Source: Trematomus loennbergii (lineage: Eukaryota; Chordata; Actinopteri; Perciformes; Nototheniidae). Taken from it: 64,000 bases of DNA. The notes beneath the pieces are model-generated. The model had not been told where the DNA came from. It ran no database searches and was given only the letters and a program-made list of their open reading frames with translations. This document shows, piece by piece, positions 1 to 12,770 of the stretch (positions within the stretch are counted from its first letter, which is position 1; every line of letters starts with the position of its first letter). The DNA is taken from NCBI GenBank assembly GCA_012861695.1, contig JAAOOA010000060.1:5988683-6052682 (forward strand). Reading direction: 5' to 3'. The translations under genes and the position numbers were made by a program.

Positions 1-87
1 ATAATCATTATTTATTATTCACACAACGATAAACAATTATTGTGATTATGAGAAAAAGGCTTTCAAAGTTAGCAGATATTTTTTTTA
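1..87. repeat. Fragment with a motif shared with copies A and B of the TA-flanked family
   Basis: Bases 49-70 (a TGAGAAAAAGG core followed by a TTTCAAAGTT-like stretch) recur almost unchanged at 29,149-29,170 and, more diverged, near 40,331-40,350. This is a short relic of the same repeat material, cut by the window edge on the left and by the inverted-repeat element on the right. No coding potential is seen. Confidence 0.4.
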
Positions 88-2278
88 GCCAATGTTATTT
101 TAAGAGGAGGCTCAAGGCTTAATATTTTGGGGGCATATACCCCTTGCCCCCCCTTAGAACTACAACCGGATTAGCCATGATTCTGAAATACTTGTTTACA
201 ACAAAGCTTGTTAGCAGGCTTATCCTCTCATAATGTTCAACAGTCAGCATATGGATCACGGACATAAATCTATCGAATTGATTAGGCAAACTCATTTTTA
301 AGATAGTAGCGTTGAGGATGAGGTTTCTTTTTTGTTTTTTTACTTGCATAAGGAATTTGGGCGTAAGACAATTGGTGAGTGTATTATAAGTGTGTGTGCT
401 GTGTGTATTTTTTGAAGAAACACACTTCGCATGCTGTCATGCCGGGCCTTTAAGTTGCTCTGTTTTCCGATCATCATAGAAACTTTACAAGCTTCAAAAA
501 TGTATTTATCTTCTGAATATGCCGAAAAAGTTTCATATTCTGAAAAGCCAAGACATTGTTTCTTTAAAATCAACCGAATGTGGGTCACATATCATGAGTT
601 TCTAAGACAATTATATTCCAAAATGGGCCATTCTGCATAATGAGTCATTTTAGTTTTGGGTATTTAATGTTTATATTAATGCCAACTCTTTTGTACTTTA
701 TTCGTCCCAATTTCCTGTGTTTGTTGTCAGGTGGAACTTTTCCAATGTTTATTTTTAACTTATAACGTAAAAACAATATAAGATAGGCTTTTGTTCAACC
801 ATTATTTAAAATGTAGGTTAAATCCTGCAGTGAAATAGCCAAAAGACAGGACAAAAAATGGTTAACCGCAGCCATTGTGTCCGATTCCTACTCTAAGCAC
901 ACATGTGATTAATCATGTGATCACTTGAGAGACACTCTTAAAGGTTACTCCTACCCTTCACTAAGTAGCAATGAAAAAGCCTGACTTTGATTTATTCTCC
1001 TGGATTTTAGCTGCTGCTTTCACATCTTTAAGCTTTGATGCTGCAGATGTGCAACCTGTAAAAACATTGTTGCATACAGTAGAAGTTCACACATGCATCT
1101 GTCACTCATAACATGAAAAGCGGCCTCACTTAATAGCATTAAACCTCTACTTAGGACTCGGCTTTTTGGGAATGTTATGCTGCTTTCTCCCTCTGCAGAG
1201 TGTTCCCTGTGAACCTTCTGGGATACCATGGGCTGATCAGAAACAGCTCTGTCATTCACCTCGGTTTGTGGACAACATCCCCCAGTCAGGCTATTTTCAC
1301 TGCTGCCAGCATAGACATTTTTGTGAAGGTGCTGCATATGGATGGGCTCACTGCTGTTTGCCCCCCAGTCATGGCGATATGAGTTTACACAGAGGTAGGA
1401 TGACTCAGCTTGCAGTCACCATCTATCCCATGGTACCCTGCCATAAATGCAGTCAACACAGACAGTACATTCTCAATTCCTATCTGGGTTCCATTTTCCT
1501 CAACTGCAGACAGAACCCAACTTGAATGAAACCGGCTTATATGAAAGACGAGATTTTATCATATATAAATACGCTTTTGGACCTTTAATTCCTCTACTTT
1601 GTACATGTTTGTCTTGAAGAACTTATTCCATCAGTATGAATAGGTGTGTTGGACTCACCTCAGCTAACATTTTCGCTTCTGTTATGGCCTGGCTCTTAGC
1701 CATAACAAAAGCGTGGAGAAGGACGAGTATATATATAAAACAGGTATTTATTAATTATTATAAGGCTCAATGTGGCCGAAGCCAAACAGAAAAGACAAAG
1801 CAAAGTGGCTGCTCTCCCAGGTCCGGTCCTCGGCAGGGAGAGAGATTGCGGGTCTCACTCAGGCCCTTTAACCCTCGGGTACCGGCCGCCAGGTGTCCTC
1901 AATCCCAGCTGATAGACAGCTCTATCCAGAGTCCCTCCCGGATGACTGAACTTCTCACCTTTATCCCTAGGGAGATGAGAGTCACCCTCCTGAGAAAACC
2001 CATTTTGACCGCTTGTATTCACAATCTGGCTCATTGATTTTATACAGATAAGAGTCTTTGATTTCAGCAATTAAAAGCATTTTTGCCAAATTGTAACTTA
2101 ATTTTGATAAATTCACTGTTGAAGCTTGTAAAGCTATGATGAAAAGCAGCGAATAGCTAAGCAGCAAATCATAGCTAATCTAGTGGTGGTCAAAAGTTGG
2201 GTGGGGGGGGTCAAGTGGGCAAAGAGTCTATCCCCACATAATATTAAGCCTTGAGCCGCCTCTTAAAATAACTTTGGC
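88..2278. mobile_element. 2.2 kb inverted-repeat DNA element, Harbinger-like TTA duplication
   Basis: The two ends are inverted copies. The left arm starts GCCAATGTTATTTTAAGAGG at 88, and the right arm, read on the minus strand from 2278, matches it at about 40 of 42 bases, then more loosely for about 50 more. Each end is flanked by TTA (85-87 and 2279-2281). A 3-bp TTA duplication is typical of PIF/Harbinger elements. No transposase is seen inside, so it is non-autonomous. The stretch 330-640 resembles part of the TA-flanked family (29,220-29,510), and 1680-2000 looks like an LTR. The element is therefore composite. The remaining interior (640-1680) shows nothing I can name. Confidence 0.6.
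1680..2000 (-). repeat. Probable LTR fragment, minus strand
   Basis: On the minus strand this stretch has a TTAAA box, an AATAAA signal (1747-1752) and a terminus ending CCATAACA at 1680. After the terminus comes a GAAGCG start, resembling the LTR/primer-site junctions of the gypsy elements elsewhere in this window. The upstream boundary is only an estimate and I found no target duplication. It could be a solo LTR or unrelated AT-rich sequence. Confidence 0.35.
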
Positions 2279-2281
2279 TTA

Positions 2282-4861
2282 TAGTAACATAAAACTTCAA
2301 ACAAGAGCATTTCACCATAATGTTGTTATGTGAAAAATGTGGCTTAATATTTTGGGTAACAAAAAAAGATGATTTTCATAATAAATCTAAGACTGTTCTT
2401 TTTCCAGCAGTGAATGCAACACAACATGTGTTTAATGGTCTATGTGACTGAATTTAACAGAGCAAGTCACGTATGCCGAACTAACCAGAAAGTCGCCATC
2501 TTTCAACATTGTTTTTTTCATCTCACTTTTGTGTGGCTTGTCCAAGTTTGGTTAAAGTGTAGGATGTGCTCACTGCTGCCCCTAATGGCTAATTGCAGCT
2601 TAGTTAATAAATACTAAAAGGAACCAACAAGACCTTCTGAAGAAAGACAAAAAGATCAATAAATTGGTATGAGTGTGAGATGTATTGATGGAGATTAAGT
2701 GATGCAGAAATGTAAACTACATCAAAACATTCCGAAAAGTATCACTTTCTTTTTGTACATTTCTCTTACTTTCTTTAGCGGGATCTCTGGGTCCAGTCCA
2801 CTATACATATAATTGCTGTGAGTCATTAATAATCTATTAATATTGATGCACTTTATTTAAATGAGGGGGTTAACACTCAGCGGACCTCATTAAGACTTGA
2901 TGGGGTCAAACTCGGCCTGCAGTCCCCCCACAGTGTGCCTGATTACACTTTTAATATACTGTTCCATTAAGTGGGATTTCTTTCTCACGTAGGCTATTGT
3001 CTGAAAAGATATGCTTTAATTGTTAATGATACTTTCAAGAAAGATGTCTGATTTTGTTAGCATGCAGGTGACTGGTTAGTTTAGTTTGTACATCTCCCAA
3101 ACAAAGAAAGACAAAGATAACTCAATAACCTTTACTATGCAATAAGTAAAATATCCAACTGTTATTTTGGATGGAAATGACAAAGTCGAGGGGCAGCCAA
3201 AACTTCCCCTAATTAAATATTTGAAAATTGTTTTAAAAGTTATTATATATTTAAATAGTATCCATGTATGAATGAACTACAGGTAGGGACACAAATGTTA
3301 GATGACTGAACAAATAATGTCTGTAGGAAAGGCAGATAAATAATCACATAACAATAGCATTTTTTTTAAATCTCTGAATCATGGTAGTGCATATAAATAA
3401 AGACTTAATGCTTACTTTTTTAACGACTGAAATGGGTTTTCCTATCATCCGTAAGCCGCATCAATATATTCACGCACCATGATCTCATAAATAGAAATGA
3501 TATCGGCGTGTGTATGTTTGAGAGAAATACATAGGGATTTACAATAACCTCCAATATAGTACAAGCCAAAATGTATTATTTCGACATTCAACTTAGAGCT
3601 CGTACGTGGTGACTTAAAAATAAAATTAACGGTCACAGTCATGATCCAGACATAACCTTTGATACTGGAAAACTGACAAAAACTCCATGGATGCTGAGTT
3701 AGTTACATGCATTGTTAGGATATAATTGCAAACGAATAAAGACAAAGAGAAGTAGGAGAAGAGAGGTCAAAGTCACCGGATTGTCTAAGCCTTCATGCAT
3801 GACCAGTGGCTGGTTCAAGGTAAGCCTGAGCCAGCCCTAACTATAAGCTTTATCAAAAACCACCCCTGTTTCGGTATAACATCTTCCCTCAGAGCAGTAG
3901 GGATCTGGTAGCATACATGTGTGAGCCGTTAGCTGGAATAAAAACAGCCAGCAGGAACTGTGGCATATTTTGAAAAAAAAGACTGCTCAATACTGTCGAA
4001 TCACTAACTCATTTGATCTACCTGCCTCTCGCTCCATAACCCTCCCACTCCAAGGAGCGAGGTAGCTGAGGCACATTCTGGTTTCGACTGAGAGATTCCA
4101 GAGGCAGCAGAGCAGCTCCAGCTGTGCCACAGTAGCTTCAGAGGGAGGAACAAAAAGCTCAAGGTCTTCACTGACTTTCATCTCTCTCTGTGCCCTCTCT
4201 GTTTTATCACCGCCTCCACCCCACTACTGTTTTCTCCAGTCAAAGCATCTCTCACATCCTGTCACACAAACCTTTATCTTTATTTCTCTTGTAGTCCTGC
4301 ATGTTTTCCACTTCTCTCTTAATCTATTCTTCGTTCTGTTCAACTTCTACCCCCTGTTTACGTCTCTCCATCTCTTGCTCACCACTGACAGAAATTGTAC
4401 TTGTGGTTCAGCAGACCCGGGATGGATATAGTCCGTGCATGTTAAGGTAGAAGGATTTTCCAATTTGGCTGTCCTCATAGTACCGTCGCCACAATATCCA
4501 GCGGCCATGTTTCTCCATCGCCTATCCTTTCCATAAATAATTTCTTCCTTACTCACTGGTTGCGAGTTTGTCAAATGAAAAAGTATCCCCCAAACATCAC
4601 CACCGCAATCACCTAATTAATACCTCAGCCCAAAATAATTACGTTGGCTACATTTGATATTTGAAAAACGCCCCCTCCGGTATTATTCATTTATTTTTCA
4701 TTACTTTTTGAAACTTCATTTAGACATCATAAAAAACATTTGGATGAATACTCGTAAAAAAATTCAAACAGTCATTAGCATTTTTCTCTCTCTGTAACGC
4801 TGCAGGTGATCTCAAATTAGTCATTAGAGACCTCAATGTGGAAAAAAGGAGTCATACTACG
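2282..4861. other. No feature recognised
   Basis: AT-rich sequence with only short open frames. No family motif, terminal repeat or RNA gene was recognised. It may be unique host DNA or very old repeats. Confidence 0.5.
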
Positions 4862-4869
4862 TTCTAAGG

Positions 4870-5765
4870 CAGTGGTTCTCAACTGGTCAGGCCTCGGGAC
4901 CCACTTTTTCCTTTGTCAATAAATCGCGACCCGAAATTTTGAACCACTCAAATCTATTCAACAAAAAATTGTGCTGTAATATATATACGCTTTTCAGCAT
5001 ACAATATTAATTAAAGTGAAGTACAGTGCATATATCCCTTATATCCCTTCACAGAACTAAAGTATGCTTTAAAAAATGTTTAATGAGATGATGAAATCAA
5101 AGCTGAACTGTATAACACAAAAGGCCCACATGCTGAAAACCCATCCCAGCAGGGGGGTCTGGGGGGAATTTCCCCCAGGAGATTTTTAGAAATACTAACA
5201 AATAAACTACACATTCTGGTACACTCTGAGAAGAAAATAAATAAATCTATTACTACCCGACATTTTAATAATATTTTTTGCCATTGTTTGTTTTTCACTT
5301 AGTTTTGACAGCTGAACTTGCTGCTCCTCACAGAGAGAAGAGTAAAGAGGAGATAGTCTGTGTGAATTACTTTAAATTGTGGTAAGGGTAGATAGCTCCC
5401 ATTGTTCTGTGACCTGTCAGTCATCAAACCGGGGTCATATTTAATTATGTGTTCATTTTTATCTGAAGTTGTACCCATGGATGTATAAAGAATAGTTCTA
5501 CCGCAAAGTTATTCTCCGTGGGGAGATAATAATCGCGGTAATAATCTTGATTCTGATTGGCCAGAAGACTCGAAAAAACATCAGCAAAGATGTTTTATTG
5601 AGAAGATGATCACTACGTGACAGAAGTTTTCAAAACCATTTATGGTCTCGGGTACTTCCAGTCCAACGCCTACTGCATGCACAGCGTTAGATTTTTTTTT
5701 TTCTTCTCTCACACATCTGCGACCCACTCGAAACGGGTCCGCGACCCACCAGTTGAGAACCACTG
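4870..5765. mobile_element. Non-autonomous hAT element (CAGTGGTTCTCAA ends)
   Basis: The termini are CAGTGGTTCTCAACTGG at 4870 and its inverted copy ending at 5765, which is the classic Charlie-type hAT end. The element is bracketed by a perfect 8-bp duplication TTCTAAGG (4862-4869 and 5766-5773), the length hAT transposases make. The 896-bp interior has no transposase frame. The region between the ends is AT-rich and includes an oligo-T tract near 5690. Confidence 0.85.
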
Positions 5766-5773
5766 TTCTAAGG

Positions 5774-6459
5774 GATGTTTTAAATATTCTAGGTGTGCAA
5801 AAAGGATATCTGAAGTTGGGAATGTTGAATATGAAGCCTGTCCATGCCTGGAGGTGCAGACATTCTAGGCAGAGTTCTTTGATCATTTATTACCAAGCTT
5901 AATTAAATGTGGACCCCGGGCACTGCTGGCGACGGTTTAACTAAACAAGCTGGCATCCAGGCCAATGCTAATATGGAGTAAGCAGCGATTAAGTATACCA
6001 AAATTGAACAATCTGTTATTCTGAAATGGAAGAAAAGTGGCTTCTTTATTTGAAATGCGTCTAATTAACACCCTTTATTCTCTTTGCTGGACCTTATCAT
6101 GGTCCTTTTTATGATACAATATCAAATGGAAAACAGAGCACTTGATGTTTACTTAAAGTGATTGACACTTATTGAAGCCATCATCTCCTAACTGAGACAA
6201 ACATAATTTGAACTCTGACATTTAATCGCACATAGTTGTAAATAAATGCCTGTCATGGCCAAATAAATAATAAGATGAAATGGCATTTTTACACTCACAC
6301 AGATATTCTCCTTTGCTTTAAGCACCATTGTTTACTTGTGTAGCATGCAACCATCGTGACACTTATTGCCACACTTACTAAAAAACCAAACAGGGAGACA
6401 TTTTTGCAAAAGAGATTAGTTATGCTGTTGGTGTGTGACAGCCCCAGAGCCTGTGGCCG
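5774..6459. other. No feature recognised
   Basis: No coding region or repeat family was recognised between the hAT element and the next MITE. Confidence 0.5.
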
Positions 6460-6462
6460 TTA

Positions 6463-6754
6463 CGGCCCGTCCACACGGCGGCGTGCGTTGAAGCTTGCCG
6501 GCGGGGGGGGCTGAAACTCGACCAACAACCAATCACATGAATCTCCCGCCCCGGACACACAAGCACGCGGTTTGATTGGTTAGAGCTTGTACTGGTTCAA
6601 AAGTTGAACATTGCTCAACTTTCGTCGCGAGCAACGCTTCTGAAGCTATGCTTCGCTCCCACAATGCAGTTCGGCGAAACGTGACGTCACCCCATTCAAA
6701 ATGAATGGGCAGAAGCGTTGAAGCTTCAACGCACGCCGCCGTGTGGACGGGCCA
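6463..6754. mobile_element. Harbinger-type MITE with about 34-bp perfect TIRs
   Basis: GGCCCGTCCACACGGCGGCG begins at 6464 and the stretch ending at 6753 is its perfect inverted copy for about 34 bases, reaching the HindIII-like AAGCTT. TTA occurs on both sides (6460-6462 and 6755-6757), matching the 3-bp duplication of PIF/Harbinger elements. The 292-bp length and the lack of a frame make it a MITE. The near-perfect arms suggest a fairly young insertion. Confidence 0.8.
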
Positions 6755-6757
6755 TTA

Positions 6758-6983
6758 GTGTGCATGTGTGTTGCAGGTCCGGTGATGGGGGTGGAGCGGA
6801 GGAGGCCAATCAGCATAACTGGGGACACCTAGCCGGAGCCCCAGGCTTCTACTTAAGCCCAGCTGCTCGGAGTCACGGGGCCTTCACGATTTCTCTCCAA
6901 GACTGCTGTGGGGAAACTCTCGCCGGGATCCTTTCCCCTGGCCCATCCTCTCATTCTTTGTGTTGTTTTTGGAGTTGCCACAA
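6758..6983. other. Unassigned spacer
   Basis: Short stretch between two DNA elements with no recognised feature. Confidence 0.5.
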
Positions 6984-6985
6984 TA

Positions 6986-7698
6986 AGGCCCAATCCCAAA
7001 CCACTCCCTCGAACCTACCCCTCCGCGGCGGAGTGAACTCCGTCTGTAGCCACACTCGCAGCTCAACGAGGCTCCCTCCTGTCAGATGGAGGGAGTAAAT
7101 ACAGCGGCAAGCTTTGGGACAAACTCCCCTCTCTCCGGCAGAAACAGGAAATGCCGTAACTGTATGTAACAACGGTTTCAAATCAGCATCTCTTAGACAA
7201 AAAATGTAAATTAAGAACTCAAATAAAACTCCAAACATCTTTCATTGTGTTACTTTTTTGTAAAGCTCTTTTAGTTTTAAACCTGATGTTTATAAGCTTC
7301 TTAGTTTTTGCAACAGTCTGTAAATATACACAACTTTATAATAAAATGCACACATTTACCTTTTTCTAGACTAAACACAGGTATGATCCTAAGTAAAAAA
7401 AATATGAGGTTATCATGAGGTTGTTAACATCGCAATTTATCAGTGGATGTTTGCTGGAACTACTTTTTAACAGCGTGTTTCCTGACGGACACACACAGCG
7501 TGACTCCGGTCAGGTAGAGACCGGTCTCAAGTCAGCACCGATGCAGACTCGCTGTTTGAGGGCTTGATAGCCCACTCCCCCTCCACACCTCTCCACACTC
7601 GTTGGTTTGGAACAGCACTTAATGTGGCGGACCCCAACGCGCAAACGGAGGGGTAGTGTGTAGGGGTAGGGTGTAGGGCGTGGTTTGGGATTGGGCCT
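6986..7698. mobile_element. ISL2EU-like non-autonomous element, copy 1
   Basis: The termini are AGGCCCAATCCCAAACCAC at 6986 and its inverted copy ending at 7698, flanked by TA on both sides (6984-6985 and 7699-7700). The GGCCCAATCCCAA end and TA duplication resemble ISL2EU-type MITEs of fish. That family name is recalled, not checked. A second copy of the right half lies at 14,435-15,496. No transposase frame is present. Confidence 0.7.
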
Positions 7699-7700
7699 TA

Positions 7701-8104
7701 ATGTGCCGTGGTTTTTGGAAGCCCTCGAACGTCTCTCTCTCTCTTTCCGTTGTGGCCTGCGAGCCTGTCATAACAATAAACACGTTGTATTATTGATTAA
7801 ATGAACTCCACTCTTTGTTTGTATTTCAGAGAATTTTAAAGCATTTCTAAAAAGTATTCACCAACATTTGAAATGTTTTTTTCAAGATTCTTCATACATT
7901 GTTATTATTATTTTCCTTTTCTTTGCTGTAAGTAACTGCTTTATAGGGTTAGGCTACATGTAACAAAATAAACAGTAGGCATCAACAGAGCTATTGATCG
8001 TGGTTAGGGTTAGACACAGAATGGCATTGATGCATTGAAAGTGAGTTCCCTATTTCTTACCATGATTCAGTTTCAAAAGCAACATTATATAAAAATGTTT
8101 TACC
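7701..8104. other. No feature recognised
   Basis: AT-rich sequence without a recognised gene or repeat. Confidence 0.5.
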
Positions 8105-8108
8105 TTAA

Positions 8109-8466
8109 ACATGGAGTATGTAATTTATTTCAGAAACACTTTTTGTTATATTCCATGGAATGCTCTTAACACCCCGATAGCAATGAATATATTAAATGCT
8201 TTGACAATAAATACTAATCTGTGGAAGCCGTAGCGCTGTAAAAAGCACGACCAATCATTTTAGCCGGCCCGGCTAAAATAACTGGATGGCCTACCTGCCT
8301 GTCAGCCTTCCATCTGTGCACAAACTTATCTCGTGCCCTCATTGACCATGTGCACGTTCGTGTGTGTTGGAGGAGGGAAGTAAGGATGTGGCAGATTTTC
8401 TCCGGTTGTGTATTTTCAAATTCTAGCGCACTCAAGCTGGTTTCTCCAAAATTACATACCCCACCT
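8109..8466. mobile_element. TTAA-flanked MITE, copy 1
   Basis: TTAA occurs at both borders (8105-8108 and 8467-8470), and the right end reads, on the minus strand, AGGTGGGGTATGTAATTTTG. The body is strongly similar to 51,976-52,357, including an internal AGCCGGCCCGGCT palindrome. TTAA duplication is the hallmark of piggyBac and Kolobok elements; which of these mobilised it cannot be told from a non-coding copy. Its left end is more diverged than that of copy 2. Confidence 0.75.
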
Positions 8467-8470
8467 TTAA

Positions 8471-10533
8471 GATGACATTTTACAAGGATAATGGTTCATT
8501 TGAGATTGCCTGTTCGCCAAACAAACTCCTGGGGGAGGTGCATGAAGCTTTACTTCTCTAAGTTGAACTAAATCATATTTTAAGAAGGAAATGTTTTCAG
8601 TCCTATAAGTCTGCCTTAACTTTCCACAATTCACAGAATGGTTCAGTTGAAATAGAACTTCTAAATGCTGCTAACTTCTGTAGCTGTTAGCTCAGCTAGC
8701 CATGGATGCATAGAGAGAACTTCATACAGCGTTTGAGGCAGGGCTCCATTCAACCCTATGAAAGTTGCTCAGTGGCGCATAAAGCAAAAGAAGCTTGAGT
8801 CTTGAGTACAAAAAAAGAAGTAATTTGGGCCCAAATTACATCACATGACAGACAGGGAAGTTGTAGTACCACCATTTGGCCAGCAGAAATGTGCTCCAAC
8901 GCCCGCTGACTTCCTGGGGATTGGTTGTGAAAGCCAAGATTTGGCTCTCGGAACACTGAGTTGTTGTTGCTGTTGTGTACACCGCTAGCATAGGGCCTAT
9001 GCTTAGGCTGCTATAGTGAGGAGAAGGTTTTCAGGCCCAGTGCATGAGGAAATGCTGGCTCAAAGCTTGGCTGTTGTCTTGCCAGAACAGGAGTTGGGCA
9101 GGGGAGTCTACCAAACTAGGTTAGCAATATTGGCTGGCTTGGTTCATTGTTCTATTTTGTTAGATTCCGGTGCTGATGCCAGCACAGGCAAAGAGCCAGA
9201 AAATGGGTAATGAAAGTTGTTCCTAAAATGTAAACTAAAATGTATAGGCCAATGGTTACACATGATAACTACTGTATTCAGTTTGATTTACCAAAGGATC
9301 ATCTGTGTAGTCGCCCTTGCACTAAAACTTTCCAGTACATGTTATTTGAGCATGCTTAAAAACCTTTATAAAAGAGTGACTCAGATGCTGAAGTAACTCT
9401 TCAGCAGCAATTTGCATGTTAAGGTGGCCTCATTGTGTATCATTTACCTGTCATGACAAAGAAGTGACAACAATTTCTCTACAAAATGATGTTTTTTCCA
9501 ACACCTGGTTTCATTAATTGAAAAGCTATGGAGGTGAGTTTATTAGCTTATAATCCTGGAGTACACAGTCACCGTGATGTCACCTATTGGTTTGTGGACT
9601 ACAATTTTCTACAGTGGACAACATTATTTAATTGAGTCCAATTGGGAATATGTTTACTGAGGTAATAAAGGACAATCTTTTCATACACAACGGGACTTCT
9701 TTTTGCAACCAGTGGAGGCGAAAGCTGCTGGTCATTAGATACATTACTTCTGCAGTGACTTCAATTTTCAGAACTAACAGTTTGCCCTTAGGTAAAGGCA
9801 CAAGATTGCATTGTCTGGAGCCAGCAAAATAAGGTTTTAAAGTTAGTGACAACGATGTGATTCTTGTCATCAAATATGTCACCAACAACTGATTTTGATG
9901 TAGGTTGTATGAAGGCATCTGATCCATACAACAATAACATGTTGGTATGGCTCTGCATGTGCAAAAGCTATAACATATTTAAACAGCAGCTTTGCCACCA
10001 TCAGGTAAACAGTAGAGGGTGAATAATTGAAGAGCTGCTACTATGGCTGAATGTCTTTTAGCTAAACTGTAGTGCTGGAAATAATGATAGTGCTAGACCA
10101 TCAGCTCTCCATTGGAAGAGCTTGGCAGCCCACTCCAGGCTGTCATTCCTCAAGGTGGCAATGTTCTTGGTGCTCAGGCAAAATGCATAGGATTTATACT
10201 GGTGATCAAATAGGGCAAGGTAGAGAGATGCCCTTGGAATCCTACATACAGTACAGTTCATCAATATGTTATAGTCCTCTTCAATTCAGTACAAAGTGCG
10301 AGCTGTAACATCATTGCAAAGTCAGTTAATTTTGACGTGTTTAGTTCTTGTTTACCCATGTCATGTTTGCTATTAATCAGGTTTTTGGTCTTTTGGCGTA
10401 CAGTTGTGACGCACCGAGTCTCCTTCAGCTTCATAAATGGACGCAAAGAGCTTTCAACTGATTGCAATGTATTCCCATCGGCGGCGGTATTTGACGCTCA
10501 GGGAAGCACCGCATCCGTTCATGTCGGCGGCAG
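8471..10533. other. No feature recognised
   Basis: About 2 kb without recognisable coding sequence or repeat ends. Short open frames here have no family signature. Confidence 0.5.
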
Positions 10534-10750
10534 TTAAAGGTCCCATGTCATGCTTTTCCGGTTATTACCCGTCCCCTTGTGTGTTATGAAGGTTTTTATG
10601 CATGTGAACGGTCTGGAGAGTCAAAAACCCTCAAAGTACACCCTGTAGCGAGTAAAACTCTAACACAGAAAAGACTCCCCAAAACGCCTCGTTGGAGATT
10701 TCTCATTTTCCATTGTTTACTTCCTGGGTACTCTGACGGGGATACCCAGA
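10534..10750. mobile_element. Fragment of a TTAA-flanked element (AGGTCCCATGTCATG end)
   Basis: TTAA at 10,534-10,537 is followed by AGGTCCCATGTCATG, the same terminus that closes the large element ending at 50,902. The next ~200 bases match, in reverse, 50,840-50,902 and then 48,880-49,029. This copy therefore shows the family sequence uninterrupted where the other copy carries an L2 insertion. I see no opposite end downstream, so it is truncated. Nothing recognised follows at 10,751-11,241 except a short stretch near 11,050-11,075 that recurs near 62,695. Confidence 0.65.
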
Positions 10751-11701
10751 GGCCACACCCTCTGCCAGCCTTTCACGAAACAAAGCTTCCCAAACCTTTT
10801 AGCGATTCATGCCGGATATGTACAGCGTAGGGCACTGAAGAACGATGCTGTTCCTACTTTGTTTGGACCAGCGGGAGATTCGGGTACACAACCTGTAAGT
10901 AATCATTGTTGTTGGTGTATTTATGATGTTTAAAACAAACAAGGTATCTACCACAACTGTTTAAATGGGTAAACGTTTTTTCGGGCTACTACGTTGGGAT
11001 CGTGGAGAAATGCTCTCCGCAGTCCCATGCTCACAGCGTTATAAACCTTTTTCTTACTCAATATCAAGCCACACTTATTGTTTTTACTTCGGCTATGAGT
11101 TTTTGTGTGTGCTCAGGATGAGTTTTGCTTGTTCTAGCTGTATCGCCGACACGGAAACCTCTCGCTCCTCGCAGCAGCTTCGTACCAGTATGGAGCAGTG
11201 AGGTTCCTCAATCCATGCTTGACACTGCACCTTTTTTTGTCATTAGCCGCGTTCATACCAAGTACTTTCCTGAACTTAGTTCCGGCACTCAGACCCCGGC
11301 GCTTTTTACCCCAGGGCACTTAGTACAGATCGCGTTCACACCGGAGTACTTTTCCCTGAGGAAGATTACGCAAATGAGCCGCTGACGTCACTTCTTCTTC
11401 TTTGCTTTGGCTTTACTGGCAGGCCACAAACCACTTCACGGCGAGTACAGTAGGTGGCGGTATGCACCTTAAAGTTGTTTGCAATCCGCTGCAAAACAAG
11501 AGAAGAAGAAGAAGAAAAACTTCCCGCGTATACTGCGACGCCCACCCACTCGCTCTACATTAGGCGTCTGTTGTTTACCTTCTGACTCAGACATGATGGA
11601 GATGGAGTCGACTGAAGTTGTGCTGTGTCTGTTTTTTGTGCTTATACAGCTTTGTAACTGAGTTAATGCAGCCTGAGCAACTTGCGTACAATAACTAAAC
11701 A

Positions 11702-11931
11702 AGCCGAGCACGAGTGGTGGTGGAGAACGCTTTTGGCAGACTGAAGGGCAGGTGGCGTGCTTGATGAAAAGAAACGACTGCAAGATGGACAAGATCAAAA
11801 TCCAGGTGGCAGCATGTTGCATATTACATAACCTTTGTGAAAGTAATGATGAGTACAGGGACGAATGGACTGCCTTACCGGCGACCCAGCTTTATGAGGC
11901 ATCTGAACAGCGTGTAAATTGTACATTGTAA
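11702..11931 (+). pseudogene. Harbinger transposase (HARBI1-like), C-terminal fragment
   Basis: The plus strand encodes VVVENAFGRLKGRW followed, after a stop at 11,762-11,764 and a one-base frame change, by KIQVAACCILHNLCE and a stop at 11,929-11,931. This is the conserved end of the DDE nuclease of PIF/Harbinger transposons; the Glu in VENAFG is the third catalytic acid of the family. The N-terminal two-thirds, including both catalytic Asp residues, is absent, so the copy cannot be active. An AATAAA signal follows at 11,942-11,947. The assignment rests on these two motifs and on the surrounding Harbinger ends. Confidence 0.75.
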
Positions 11932-12619
11932 ACATTTTGACAATAAAGCTGATCTTTGTAGTGCTTTTGTTCTCTCTTTTATTTTCCAGTCAAGGCAGCA
12001 ACATTACAATAGTGTACAGTGTGACAATATAATAACAATAAACTGTGCCAGGTGTGTTGTATGCACAGTAAATAGGCTCAGCAGCAAACCCCTTTTATTA
12101 TTTATTATATATCTTCCTGAGACCCTGCATCCGTCTGCCATAAACACTATGGAAACATACATGTTAGTTCGGCCCATAGTGGACTCCATTTGTGTTGTGT
12201 AAAATGGGGGGGAATTAAAAGTTTGCAAATCCCCATGTCCTCCTCAGAGGACAATCATAAAAACATTTAGTTTTAGGTCAAATATATTTAAAATGATATA
12301 AATTATCATATTTGTGTATGTGCCCCTGCCATTCCTCCCAAGGTTGCAACATTGATGATAAATAATGACAAATAAAGCTTTGCCAGTTTATAACCGATGA
12401 AACATGATGGTATCAGAATAATCACTTACATGTGATGTATAGGATGCTACACAGGTCACTAAAGATAAAGTGTCAGGAGAAATAAGCAAGATACGGGATC
12501 TGTTTAACAGTAAATAGAAGTTCACATTTTTTGTAAGTTGTACATGTAAATTAACATTATCAATATAAAATAAAGTGTCAGTTGTATCAAGACTATATCT
12601 AACAGTAATAACAATAATT

Positions 12620-12770
12620 ATAAAATGAACTGGTGAGCATCTGTCCTCCGTTTCCTGGGCCTTGGTGAACAGCACCATCTGATCCCCGTGCATCGACTCT
12701 TTCACCACGGCACGCCGGTCCTCCAACGCCTGGACGGTGTCAAAGAAATTCGCATCCCGTGTCCGCTTTC
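12620..12770 (-). pseudogene. Harbinger DNA-binding partner gene, last exon
   Basis: Minus-strand exon after a CTTAG acceptor at 12,771-12,775. It encodes a helical, charged stretch (DANFFDTVQALEDRRAVVK ... KAQETEDR) like the C-terminal tail of the Myb/trihelix-like second protein of vertebrate Harbinger elements. In that family the partner protein brings the nuclease to the transposon ends and into the nucleus. The frame runs on into non-conserved sequence, so the exact 3' end is uncertain. Confidence 0.5.

Noticed and set aside
9016..9210. Frame with a DSGAD motif as a retroviral protease
   Set aside because: A single aspartyl-protease-like word (LLDSGADAS) in 64 codons, with no flanking LTR, gag or pol. 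Could be a tiny relic but is not supported.
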